NCBI GenBank assembly: GCA_902488525.1
Contig: CABTWP010000035.1
Coordinates: 1-21,386, forward strand
Direction of reading: 5' to 3'
DNA: 21,386 bases
Source: an uncultured Collinsella sp.
GTDB taxonomy: Bacteria; Actinomycetota; Coriobacteriia; Coriobacteriales; Coriobacteriaceae
In this document: one piece after another, positions 7,534 through 14,741 of the stretch
Numbering within the stretch: the first letter of the stretch is position 1
Layout: every line of letters starts with the position of its first letter
Notes under the pieces: generated by a model
The model's database searches: none
What the model was told of the DNA's origin: nothing
Seen by the model: the letters and a program-made list of their open reading frames with translations, nothing else
Translations under genes and position numbers: made by a program

Positions 7534-8206
7534 GGACGCCGATGCGCCCGATGCACGCACCCGTATCATCGAGGCGTTTTGGGAGCTCATCGAGAACAAC
7601 AGCATCTTCGAGCTGTCGGTTGGCGAGGTGACCCGCGCCGCCCAGTGCAATCGCGGAACGTTTTACTACTATTTTCACGATTTCGATGAACTCGTCGCCA
7701 TCGCCATAGCCCAGCTGCTGCAGGATAACGAGCTCATCACCGATGCCCTCTGGCATTTTTCGAGCGAGGGCGACCTTTCGGCGTTCGACCGGCGCGACGT
7801 CCGCTGCCTGCTGCGGCGCATCGTCATCACCATGAGGGCGGGTGCCGCCGAGCAGGTCGTGCAGGGCATCCATACGATCATCATCGACCGCGTGAGAGAG
7901 ATCGTCCACCCCGACGGAGAAGAGCTCAAGGCAGATTCGAGCTTTGCGGTGGGCTTTCTGGTCTCGGGCATCATGGGCTTTGTGATGGCGGTCGGCTTTG
8001 CCCGGGAGGGCGGCGAGGAGATAGACCTCGAGCAGCCGGGGGACAGCGCGTGCGCGTACCTGAGGGCGGTCGCCATGCAGACGGTGGAAACGGTCGCGCA
8101 AGTCGAGGGCGTCGATACATCCGAGCTGCTCGAACGCGTCTCCAAGGAGGCCGATGCCTATCGCGCATCGCGTGCGACGAGTCCCGACGTGGTGAAAGAC
8201 GTCTAG
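7517..8206 (+). CDS. TetR family transcriptional regulator
   Basis: A 229-residue protein with an N-terminal TetR helix-turn-helix (about 14-60). The recognition region includes SVGEVTRAAQCNRGTFYYYF (34-53), the usual G-TFYYYF pattern. The C-terminal ligand and dimer domain is mostly helical and not recognisable at family level. The start ATG at 7517 gives the common MARPRK beginning and has GGTGAGG 3 nt upstream; a GTG at 7508 would add three residues. The gene overlaps the preceding 4.4-kb gene by 17 nt in another frame, so the two are co-transcribed and probably translationally coupled. It probably represses its own operon through the palindrome at 3024-3044, with an acyl-CoA or related metabolite as a plausible but unproven ligand. 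Confidence 0.85.
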   Translation: MARPRKDADAPDARTRIIEAFWELIENNSIFELSVGEVTRAAQCNRGTFYYYFHDFDELVAIAIAQLLQDNELITDALWHFSSEGDLSAFDRRDVRCLLRRIVITMRAGAAEQVVQGIHTIIIDRVREIVHPDGEELKADSSFAVGFLVSGIMGFVMAVGFAREGGEEIDLEQPGDSACAYLRAVAMQTVETVAQVEGVDTSELLERVSKEADAYRASRATSPDVVKDV

Positions 8207-8231
8207 GGTTTCTCTTGCGGGGCGCCCGTCG

Positions 8232-8259
8232 CGCATCGCGCGGTGAGTCCCGCGATGCG
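8232..8259 (+). terminator. Hairpin after the TetR gene, possible terminator without T tract
   Basis: CGCATCGCG (8232-8240) pairs with CGCGATGCG (8251-8259) around a 10-nt loop. No T run follows, so if it terminates it does so weakly. The 5' arm and the GAGTCCCG in its surroundings echo a stretch in the last codons of the TetR gene (8161-8186), a short local duplication. Confidence 0.35.
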
Positions 8260-8315
8260 GTCATAACCTGCATTCATGTGAGCCGGGTTTATAGATATTC
8301 CTCCAGCTGTTAACA

Positions 8316-8321
8316 TATACT
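8316..8321 (+). promoter_or_regulatory. Possible -10 box of the clpC promoter
   Basis: TATACT is a good -10 hexamer, but the expected -35 region (around 8293-8298) is poor. A transcript from here would start near 8328 and include the leader hairpin at 8340-8367. I found no CtsR-type heptad repeats, CIRCE element or HspR-type inverted repeat in this leader. Confidence 0.35.
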
Positions 8322-8339
8322 CCATATGGGTAAAGAGAC

Positions 8340-8367
8340 CAAAGCGCTGCCGCGGGGCGGCGCTTTG
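8340..8367 (+). promoter_or_regulatory. Hairpin in the clpC 5' leader
   Basis: CAAAGCGCTGCC (8340-8351) folds with GGCGGCGCTTTG (8356-8367) into a 12-bp stem with one T-G wobble and a 4-nt loop. It is followed by CGTTTG and then an A run, so it is terminator-like but with only a short T stretch. It sits 36 nt before the clpC start codon and leaves the ribosome binding site free. Confidence 0.45.
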
Positions 8368-8403
8368 CGTTTGAAAAAACTAGCTCGTCTAAGAGGAACT
8401 AGC

Positions 8404-11046
8404 ATGTTAGACCGTTTTACCGATCGCGCGCGTAAGGTCATGTCCATGGCCAAGCAAGAGGCGCTCGATCTTCATTCAAATAAGGTGGGCACCGAGCATC
8501 TGCTGCTCGCGCTTGCCAAGGAGGACGAGGGCATTGCCGCCGAGGCGCTGCGCTCGCTCGATATCTCCTACGACGACATCATGGACACCCTCAAAGAGGT
8601 CCAGACCACGGTTCCCGAGCCCAGTGAGGAGACCGAGGCGGCCAAGCTCGCCTTTACGCCGCTCGTCATTAGCGTGATGGAGCGTTCATTCCGCGTGGCG
8701 CGTGAGAACAACCAGACCTACGTGTCGACCGAGCACCTGCTCATCGGTATCGTCGAAGAGGGCAACGGCATGGCCATGGACATCCTCATGCGCCTGGGTG
8801 TGTCGTCCGCCTCCATCAAAAAGGCTATCGAGAAACTCACCGCCAAGGACCAGGACAAGAAGCGTCCGCTCGCCGGCGCCGGTGCTGGTCGTCCCGGTGC
8901 GGGCCTGCCGTTCTTTAGCGGCTCGGATGCCTCTCAGCAAAAGGGGAGCGGCACCGACACGCTCAAGCAGTTCGCCACCAACCTCACTCAAAAGGCGCGC
9001 GACGGCGAGCTCGATCCCGTGATTGGCCGCGAAAAGGAAGTCCAGCGCATGATGGAGATCCTTTCGCGCCGCACCAAGAACAACCCGCTTATCCTGGGCG
9101 ATCCCGGCGTTGGCAAAACGGCCATCGTCGAGGGCCTGGCGCAGCAGATCGCTGCCGGCAACGTGCCCGAGAACCTCATGAACCAGAACATCTGGACGCT
9201 CGACCTGCCGGGCCTCGTTGCGGGCGCCAAGTATCGCGGTGAGTTTGAGGAGCGCCTCAAGAACGTGATCCAGGAGGCCACCGAGGCTGACGACGTCATC
9301 CTGTTTATTGACGAGATGCACACCATCATCGGTGCCGGTTCTGCCGAGGGCTCCATCGACGCGAGCTCCATGCTCAAGCCCGTGCTTGCACGCGGTGCCT
9401 TCCAGATTATTGGCGCCACCACGGCCGAGGAATTCCGCAAGTACCTCACCAAAGACCCAGCCTTCGAGCGTCGCTTCCAGACTATCGGTGTCGAGGAGCC
9501 GAGCGTCGAGGACACCGTCAAGATCCTGACCGCGCTTAAGCCGCGCTACGAGGAGCACCACCATGTGCGCTACACGCAGGGCGCTATCGAGGCTGCCGCG
9601 AACCTTTCCAACCGCTACATCCAGGATCGCTTCCTGCCCGATAAGGCCATCGACCTCATCGACGAGGCCGGTGCCCGCGCTCGCATCGCCGCGAATCGTG
9701 CGCCCGAGCCGGTGCGCGAGGCCGAGCATCGCATAGAGGAGCTCAAGGCCGCCGCGCAGGAGGCCACCGAGAGCGACGACATGAACAAGGCCGCCGAGAT
9801 CACCGAGCAGCAGAAGGCCGCCGAGATTGAGCTCGCCGAGGCCAAGGCCGCCTGGACCGCCGAGCTCGACGCCAGCCCGCTCACCATCGACGTGAGTCAG
9901 ATTGCCGACATCGTGTCCGTGACCTCTGGCGTGCCGGTTTCCTCGCTCACCGAGAGCGAGAGCCGTCGCCTGCTGCAGACCGAAAGCGTGCTCAAGACCC
10001 GCATTATCGGCCAGGACGAGGCCGTCGAGGCCGTCGCCAAGGCCGTGCGCCGCAGCCGCTCGCCGCTCAAGGACCCGCGTCGTCCCGGTGGTAGCTTTAT
10101 CTTCCTTGGTCCCACCGGCACAGGCAAGACCGAGCTCGCCAAGACGCTCGCCGAGTACCTCTTTGGCAGTAAGGACGCGCTCATCAGCTTCGACATGTCG
10201 GAGTTCGGCAGCGAGTTCGAGGTCTCCAAGCTTATCGGTAGCCCTCCGGGTTACGTGGGCCACGACGAGGGCGGTCAGCTTACCAAGGCCGTTCGTCGTC
10301 ACCCGTACTCGGTCGTGCTGTTCGACGAGATCGAGAAGGCGCACCCCGACATCTTCAACATTTTGTTGCAGGTGCTGGAGGAGGGTCGCCTGACTGATAG
10401 CCAGGGCAAGACGGTCGACTTCCGCAATACCGTGATCATCATGACGTCCAACGTGGGCGCCCGCGAGATCGCGCAGGATGCGAGCGTTGGCTTTTGCACC
10501 ACCGGCGAGCAGGGCCTCACCTCGAGTGAGATCAAGGGCCGTGCGATGGGCGAGCTCAAGCGCCTGTTCCGCCCCGAGCTGCTCAACCGTATCGACGACA
10601 TTGTGGTGTTCCAGAAGCTTTCGGGCGAGAACCTGACCAAGATCGCGCACCTGCTGGTGGACGACCTGCGTCAGCGCCTGATTGCCAACGGCATGAACAT
10701 CAAGCTCACCGATGCGGCCTATGACAAGATCGTGGCCGAGGGCACCGACCTCACCAACGGTGCGCGTCCGCTGCGCCGCGCCATTCAAAAGCTCATCGAG
10801 GACCCGCTGTCCGAGGAGCTTCTGGCCGGCGAGTGGGGCGAGGGCGATACCGTCCTGTGCGACGTGGCCGATGGCAAGTTTGTCTTTAGCCACGGCACGG
10901 GCGAGATCCCGGCACCGCGTCCGGCGGGCACACTCGGTGGCGATACCGTCCCGGTGGCACCGCACGCCGGCAACGCCTCGCCCGTGAGCGGCGGCGTGAC
11001 CTCGGGCCCCGGCGGCATGATGCAAGCCGGTTCCGGCGCGCTGTAG
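8404..11046 (+). CDS. clpC: ATP-dependent Clp protease ATPase subunit ClpC
   Basis: An 880-residue Hsp100 unfoldase that feeds proteins to ClpP. Two Clp N-terminal repeats (about 1-145) are followed by AAA+ domain 1 with Walker A GDPGVGKT (232-239) and Walker B VILFIDE (298-304). A UVR-like middle region lies near 430-480. AAA+ domain 2 has Walker A GPTGTGKT (569-576) and Walker B VVLFDEIEKAHP (637-648). The VGF tripeptide at 695-697 is in the position of the ClpP-docking loop. The tail from about 836 is rich in Gly, Pro and Ala and longer than in Bacillus ClpC (about 810 residues). The chosen ATG gives the family start MLDRFTDRAR and has AGAGGAA upstream; an in-frame ATG at 8326 would add 26 atypical residues across a hairpin. 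No mcsA, mcsB or ctsR genes precede it. Confidence 0.96.
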   Translation: MLDRFTDRARKVMSMAKQEALDLHSNKVGTEHLLLALAKEDEGIAAEALRSLDISYDDIMDTLKEVQTTVPEPSEETEAAKLAFTPLVISVMERSFRVARENNQTYVSTEHLLIGIVEEGNGMAMDILMRLGVSSASIKKAIEKLTAKDQDKKRPLAGAGAGRPGAGLPFFSGSDASQQKGSGTDTLKQFATNLTQKARDGELDPVIGREKEVQRMMEILSRRTKNNPLILGDPGVGKTAIVEGLAQQIAAGNVPENLMNQNIWTLDLPGLVAGAKYRGEFEERLKNVIQEATEADDVILFIDEMHTIIGAGSAEGSIDASSMLKPVLARGAFQIIGATTAEEFRKYLTKDPAFERRFQTIGVEEPSVEDTVKILTALKPRYEEHHHVRYTQGAIEAAANLSNRYIQDRFLPDKAIDLIDEAGARARIAANRAPEPVREAEHRIEELKAAAQEATESDDMNKAAEITEQQKAAEIELAEAKAAWTAELDASPLTIDVSQIADIVSVTSGVPVSSLTESESRRLLQTESVLKTRIIGQDEAVEAVAKAVRRSRSPLKDPRRPGGSFIFLGPTGTGKTELAKTLAEYLFGSKDALISFDMSEFGSEFEVSKLIGSPPGYVGHDEGGQLTKAVRRHPYSVVLFDEIEKAHPDIFNILLQVLEEGRLTDSQGKTVDFRNTVIIMTSNVGAREIAQDASVGFCTTGEQGLTSSEIKGRAMGELKRLFRPELLNRIDDIVVFQKLSGENLTKIAHLLVDDLRQRLIANGMNIKLTDAAYDKIVAEGTDLTNGARPLRRAIQKLIEDPLSEELLAGEWGEGDTVLCDVADGKFVFSHGTGEIPAPRPAGTLGGDTVPVAPHAGNASPVSGGVTSGPGGMMQAGSGAL

Positions 11047-11071
11047 GGCGTGGCGACAATTTGATACACGC

Positions 11072-11104
11072 AATCGAGGCGCTCCGGAAAGGGCGCCTCG
11101 ATTT
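11072..11104 (+). terminator. Rho-independent terminator of clpC
   Basis: AATCGAGGCGC (11072-11082) pairs perfectly with GCGCCTCGATT (11093-11103), 11 bp with a 10-nt loop. The downstream arm runs into a short T stretch (11102-11104). Confidence 0.78.
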
Positions 11105-11187
11105 GTAGAGCTGCGGAAGTTGTGACCGTTGCGCTATACGGTCCACCGTTAGCCGATGATGCGAGGGCGCTCGGCGTTTTCGACTGG

Positions 11188-11216
11188 TTTATGCACGCAA
11201 AGTCTGGGAATATACA
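11188..11216 (+). promoter_or_regulatory. Possible pepD promoter
   Basis: TTTATG (11188-11193) and TATACA (11211-11216) are spaced by 17 bp and lie about 45 nt before the pepD start. The -35 matches the consensus at only three positions, so this is a weak call. The rest of 11105-11187 shows only a short GACCGT/ACGGTC inverted repeat (11124-11143). Confidence 0.35.
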
Positions 11217-11260
11217 AGTCGCATGTCTTACTGTCTAACCAGTTGCGCCAAGGAGGCACC

Positions 11261-12718
11261 ATGGACTACAAGATTACCGGCTACGAGCCCGCCCAGCTGT
11301 TCCATTTCTTTGAGGAGGTCAGCGCGATCCCCCGTGGGTCTGGCAACGAGAAGGGCATCAGCGATTTCCTGGTCGCGTTTGCCAAGGAGCGCGGTCTCGA
11401 TGTGTATCAGGACGAGGTCTACAACGTCATCATTCGCAAGCCCGCATCTGCCGGCGCCGAGAATGCCCCGACCGTGATGCTGCAGGGCCACATCGACATG
11501 GTGTGCGACAAGCTGGGCTCCGTTGAGCACGACTTTACGACTGATGGTATCGACCTGGTCGTCAAGGACGGCGTCCTCACCGCTAACGGTACCACTCTGG
11601 GCGCCGACAACGGTATTGCCGTCGCTCTGATGCTCACTGTTCTCGATGACGATTCGATCGTTCACCCCGCCCTCGAGTGCGTATTCACCACCGACGAGGA
11701 GACTGGCCTGGTTGGCGCCGAGACGCTCGACAAGTCCCAGATTAGCGCCCGTACCATGATTAACCTTGACTCCGAGGAAGAGGGCGTTGCCACCGTCAGC
11801 TGTGCCGGCGGCGTCGTCGTTACCTACACCTGCCCGATCGCGCGCGAGCACAAGACCGGTAGCACCCTCACGCTCGACATCTCCGGCCTGCTGGGCGGCC
11901 ACTCCGGCAGCGATATCAACCTGGAGCGCGGCAACGGCAACCTCATCATGGCCCGCATCATCGACCGCCTGATGGTCGCTGGCGAGCCCGCCATCGTCAG
12001 CTTTAACGGCGGCACTAAGGACAACGCCATTAACCGTGAGTGCAAGGCTGTTCTGGTCTACGCCGACCACGCTGCCGCCGAGGCCGCGGCCCAGATTGCA
12101 AAGGGCATCATCGCCGACGTCACTGCCGAGCTCGAGGTCTTCGACCCCGGCTTTACTTGCACCGTCGAGATTGCCGATGACGCCGAGGTCGAGGCCATGG
12201 ACCAGAAGTCCGCGCTTGCCCTCATCCGCGCCCTGCGTCTTGCCCCTAACGGCGTGATTCGCCGCAACGTCGCCACCGACGGTTCTGTCGAGGTTTCCTC
12301 CAACATCGGTGTGGTTGCCACTTCTGACGACGAGGTCAAGATCATGCTGTCCCCGCGCTCCTCGATCACCTCGCTGCAGAACGAGTTCAAGGACCGCCTG
12401 CAGACGCTTGCCGATGTCCTGGGCTTCGACGCCAAGTTTGAGTTCGAGTATCCCGGCTGGAGCTATGCCGAGCATTCGCCGGTCCGCGACGTCTTTGTCG
12501 AGAGCTATCGCGAGCTCTTTGGCTCCGAGCTGCGCATCGAGTCCATTCACGCCGGCCTTGAGTGCGGCCTGTTTGCCGAGGCCCTGCACGGCCTGGACGC
12601 CATCGCCGTGGGCCCGACGCTCTCCGATGTCCACACTCCGGACGAGAGCATGGAGCTTGCTTCTGCCGAGCGCTTCTACGAGCTGCTCATCGACGTCCTC
12701 AAGCGCCTCGCTGCGTAA
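11261..12718 (+). CDS. pepD: Aminoacyl-histidine dipeptidase (PepD, peptidase family M20C)
   Basis: A 485-residue cytosolic di-zinc dipeptidase, the same length as E. coli PepD. It hydrolyses Xaa-His and other dipeptides. The metal and catalytic residues line up with E. coli at a constant offset of three: H77 and D79 (in GHIDMV), D116 (in LGADNGIA), E146/E147 (in TTDEETGL), D170 (in INLDSEEEG) and H458 (in SDVHTP). The lid-domain motif SIHAGLECG (428-436) is also present. The ATG at 11261 has a textbook AAGGAGG four nt upstream, so the longer frame from 11156 is rejected. It is a single-gene unit between terminators. Position next to clpC suits a role downstream of protein turnover, but there is no sign of a shared transcript. 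Confidence 0.95.
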   Translation: MDYKITGYEPAQLFHFFEEVSAIPRGSGNEKGISDFLVAFAKERGLDVYQDEVYNVIIRKPASAGAENAPTVMLQGHIDMVCDKLGSVEHDFTTDGIDLVVKDGVLTANGTTLGADNGIAVALMLTVLDDDSIVHPALECVFTTDEETGLVGAETLDKSQISARTMINLDSEEEGVATVSCAGGVVVTYTCPIAREHKTGSTLTLDISGLLGGHSGSDINLERGNGNLIMARIIDRLMVAGEPAIVSFNGGTKDNAINRECKAVLVYADHAAAEAAAQIAKGIIADVTAELEVFDPGFTCTVEIADDAEVEAMDQKSALALIRALRLAPNGVIRRNVATDGSVEVSSNIGVVATSDDEVKIMLSPRSSITSLQNEFKDRLQTLADVLGFDAKFEFEYPGWSYAEHSPVRDVFVESYRELFGSELRIESIHAGLECGLFAEALHGLDAIAVGPTLSDVHTPDESMELASAERFYELLIDVLKRLAA

Positions 12719-12724
12719 AGGTTG

Positions 12725-12755
12725 CGCTAGCAGCAGTCCGAGTCACGTGCTAGCG
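12725..12755 (+). repeat. Small inverted repeat after pepD
   Basis: CGCTAGCA (12725-12732) and TGCTAGCG (12748-12755) form an 8-bp stem with a 15-nt loop, without a T tract. It precedes the real terminator by about 20 nt. Confidence 0.4.
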
Positions 12756-12773
12756 GATTGCAAATGACATTAT

Positions 12774-12822
12774 GAGAGGGGGCACCCGGTCTTTTGCGAC
12801 GGGTGCCCCCTCTCTTTTGTTT
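12774..12822 (+). terminator. Strong terminator between pepD and hipA
   Basis: GAGAGGGGGCACCCG (12774-12788) pairs perfectly with CGGGTGCCCCCTCTC (12800-12814), 15 bp with an 11-nt loop, then TTTTGTTT. It ends pepD on the plus strand. hipA converges on it from the minus strand; on that strand the hairpin is not followed by a T run, so termination of hipA here is possible but less certain. Confidence 0.88.
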
Positions 12823-12845
12823 GATAATTGCGAAATTACGGCCAC

Positions 12846-14150
12846 CTAGTCCATTTCTGCCCTGATGAGGTCGAGGGCGCGCTGGCAGTTTTCGCGGACG
12901 GGGCCGAGCATATGCTCGCGCAGGTCCGCCATGCCGGGCAGGTCGGCGTATTCGTCCATGACCTCTTCCATGCAAATGGGTACCTCGTAGGCGAGGTCCA
13001 TCATGGTCGCAAAGCAAAACTTCTCGGATAGCCCGGCATCGGTGAGCGTCGCCTCCAGCGTGGGGTCGCCCATACCGTGGTATCGGCGGATAGCGCCTGG
13101 ACCGATGCACCCCACACGATTTTCGCCGCCAACGCTCATGGCAAGGCGCGCCCGGCGGCGCATGCGCTCATACGCCAAACCCGACGCGACATCGTACATT
13201 CGAGCCATCATGGCTGCGCCGTCGTTTCCAAGGAGCAGGGAATAGTTTTTCGCGTGCGCATCCGGTGCGCCGATGATGGCGTTAAAGAAAAGTATCTGCG
13301 TAAACAGATACAGGTTAAGTCGATGGTGGCTCGTATTTACGAGGAGCTCTTGAATGTCGCGTGTGGTCGGGCCGCCGTCTGCCGTGTACTTTTGGGCGGG
13401 CATCACCCCAAGTGCCTGACAGAGGTCTTCTTGATGTAGGCGCCTGATCGTTCCGTCTTTGACTTTCACGCGGTCATAGCGCTCAACAATGAGGGCAGGT
13501 TCGTCCTCAAACATACGATATTCGACGTTTGCCGTTGCGATGCCGGCGCGCTGGGCGCTTTTCATGCAGACAAACTCATTGAGAGCCTCGAGTTTAAATC
13601 CGATAACGCCATTTTTGAAAATATGCGTCGTGGGCGAGGAGCCCATGCATTCGCACCAGCGGTCGTTTATGAACGCGAGCGCGAACTTGCCCTGGTTGCC
13701 TCCAAGTGACCAACTTTCATCTAGACCCATCCACGATGCATCGCGGTCATCTCTGATCGACTTGAGACGAAGAGCAATTTCGTGGTCGTCTATAGGGCGG
13801 TATTCGCCAGCGCGATGCAGGACGGCGTCGGCATCTTCTTCGGCACAAAACTGCACTCCGCCCGGACAGTCGAGTCCGATATGGCTGAGCAACGCAACGG
13901 GATTGTTGGGCCTAACGTCGAATTCGGCGGCAATCGCTTTTCGTTGGTCCTCGCTGTCGGGTAGAAGGCCAAACAGGTACGGATTCATGACCTGTTGTCC
14001 GTATGTGCGATTCGATACGGGTATGTTGGTCGATAGGGCTGGCCCGTCATAGTCATGATCGTAGGTAAAGCTGATAAGACCGTTCTCATCTTGCGCGAGC
14101 GTTCCAGCAGGCACGCCGCAAATAATGGTCCGAAGTGATGTTCTGGCCAT
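12846..14150 (-). CDS. hipA: HipA-type serine/threonine kinase toxin
   Basis: A full-length 434-residue HipA-family kinase. In E. coli, HipA phosphorylates glutamyl-tRNA synthetase and induces persistence; the target here is unknown. The N-terminal subdomain (1-100) includes FGLLPDSEDQR (60-70). SLGGNQGK (148-155) is the glycine-rich nucleotide loop and K179 (in THIFK) the likely ATP-contacting lysine. ERYDR (223-227) and RLHQEDLCQALG (237-248) follow. The catalytic loop has D297 and N302 (GAPDAHAKNYS), and MYDVASG (318-324) supplies the metal-binding D320. All expected active-site residues are present, so it looks functional. hipB lies 3 nt upstream, and AAGGGA at the hipB end serves as the ribosome binding site. 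GC content is lower than in clpC (about 55% in the 60-nt stretch 13441-13500), which suggests later acquisition. Confidence 0.92.
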   Translation of the reverse strand: MARTSLRTIICGVPAGTLAQDENGLISFTYDHDYDGPALSTNIPVSNRTYGQQVMNPYLFGLLPDSEDQRKAIAAEFDVRPNNPVALLSHIGLDCPGGVQFCAEEDADAVLHRAGEYRPIDDHEIALRLKSIRDDRDASWMGLDESWSLGGNQGKFALAFINDRWCECMGSSPTTHIFKNGVIGFKLEALNEFVCMKSAQRAGIATANVEYRMFEDEPALIVERYDRVKVKDGTIRRLHQEDLCQALGVMPAQKYTADGGPTTRDIQELLVNTSHHRLNLYLFTQILFFNAIIGAPDAHAKNYSLLLGNDGAAMMARMYDVASGLAYERMRRRARLAMSVGGENRVGCIGPGAIRRYHGMGDPTLEATLTDAGLSEKFCFATMMDLAYEVPICMEEVMDEYADLPGMADLREHMLGPVRENCQRALDLIRAEMD

Positions 14151-14153
14151 TGG

Positions 14154-14621
14154 CTATTTCCCTTCGGGCATGGTTTGGCTAGATGCGTTTGCGGCAATCG
14201 AGACTCCGAGATTGGACATGGCGAAATCGGCGAAGGCCCTGTCGTAGAGCTCGGACGTAAGGGGGGTATCTGCAAGAGCCGGAATGGTTGTGCTGCGACG
14301 GTTGCGATGATGAAGACGTTGAGCGTGATGGCGTCTGGAGGTGCTGCAAGGTTGATCAGCATGCGGGGCGTCGACTGGGTGCTCATTTTTCGTTTCGCCT
14401 ATATCCCCTTGTGCTGCGAGCGCCAGTTCAAGAGCGTCGAAAATCGCCAGCAGCTTGTCGAGTCGAATGCCGGTGGCGTCTCCTAGCTCGAGCGATGCAA
14501 GCAGGCGCTCCGAAACACCGGCCTTTTTGGCGAGGGTGGCACGGGTGAGACCCTGAGTCTCGCGTGCCTGGCGCACGTAGATGCCAGCTTGGCGTGGTGT
14601 GGTGATGGGAAGGATATCCAC
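14154..14621 (-). CDS. hipB: HipB-like antitoxin, XRE family, with disturbed central frame
   Basis: A 155-residue protein. Residues 12-65 form a Cro/CI-type helix-turn-helix (for example GLTRATLAKKAGVSERLLA, 24-42), the expected HipB DNA-binding fold. The GTG start at 14621 has AGGAG 6 nt upstream. HipB neutralises HipA and represses the operon. Residues 80-115 are odd: rich in His, Arg, Ser and Thr with poor codon usage. The neighbouring frame over the same DNA (ATG at 14386 on the minus strand) reads smoothly with C/G third positions. After that the original frame looks natural again (LTSELYDRAFADFAM, 121-135). A homopolymer of five A and one of six C lie at the two borders. Either two compensating indels have occurred, the gene varies by slippage, or the linker is simply unconstrained. 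Confidence 0.8.
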   Translation of the reverse strand: MDILPITTPRQAGIYVRQARETQGLTRATLAKKAGVSERLLASLELGDATGIRLDKLLAIFDALELALAAQGDIGETKNEHPVDAPHADQPCSTSRRHHAQRLHHRNRRSTTIPALADTPLTSELYDRAFADFAMSNLGVSIAANASSQTMPEGK

Positions 14622-14642
14622 GGCTATCTCCTAACGTGCAGG

Positions 14643-14707
14643 CTTTTGCATCCTAGTATGACATGCAAAAGTCTGCATGAAAAGGCCTCATGCAAAACTC
14701 TGCATGA
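14643..14707 (-). promoter_or_regulatory. hipBA promoter with palindromic HipB operator candidates
   Basis: On the minus strand, TTTTCA (14678-14683) and CATACT (14655-14660) are spaced by 17 bp. The -10 is extended by TGT (TGTCATACT), placing the start near 14648 and giving a leader of about 27 nt. The -10 is framed by CTTTTGCAT (14643-14651) and ATGCAAAAG (14663-14671), 9-bp inverted arms. An 18-bp direct repeat, ATGCAAAASTCTGCATGA, occurs at 14663-14680 and 14690-14707. This layout is what autorepression by HipB would need; binding is inferred. Confidence 0.65.
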
Positions 14708-14713
14708 GGCCTT
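14679..14713 (-). terminator. Terminator of mntP, overlapping the hipBA operator region
   Basis: AAGGCCTCATGCA (14682-14694) and TGCATGAGGCCTT (14701-14713) pair perfectly over 13 bp with a 6-nt loop. Read on the minus strand, downstream of mntP, the stem runs into TTTTC. The loop and inner stem are the second copy of the operator-like repeat, so the same bases serve both genes. Confidence 0.75.
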
Positions 14714-14741
14714 ATACGGACGTTTAGTTTTGAAGGGTGTT

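Noticed and set aside
5071..7650. Long open frame on the minus strand (859 codons) opposite the giant Fe-S protein
   Set aside because: It is a mirror of the GC-rich codon pattern of the plus-strand gene, shows no family motifs and is strongly biased to His, Arg, Val and Leu. The opposing gene has clear domains.
8161..8259. Short repeated stretch TCGCGCATCGCG near the end of the TetR gene and again after it
   Set aside because: Only 12 nt are identical, in a GC-rich low-complexity setting; likely chance or a trivial duplication.
8326..8403. In-frame ATG that would extend ClpC by 26 residues
   Set aside because: It lacks a ribosome binding site, spans the leader hairpin, and the internal ATG gives the conserved ClpC start with AGAGGAA in place.
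8686..11073. Minus-strand open frame of 795 codons opposite clpC
   Set aside because: Shadow of clpC; composition is His/Leu/Gly/Val-rich with no recognisable domain.
11228..12634. Minus-strand open frame of 468 codons opposite pepD
   Set aside because: Shadow of pepD for the same reasons; pepD has all catalytic residues.
13985..14386. Separate minus-strand gene overlapping hipB and hipA
   Set aside because: Its first 35 codons look coding and are discussed as a frame change in hipB, but the rest is Pro/Arg-rich and overlaps the well-supported start of hipA.
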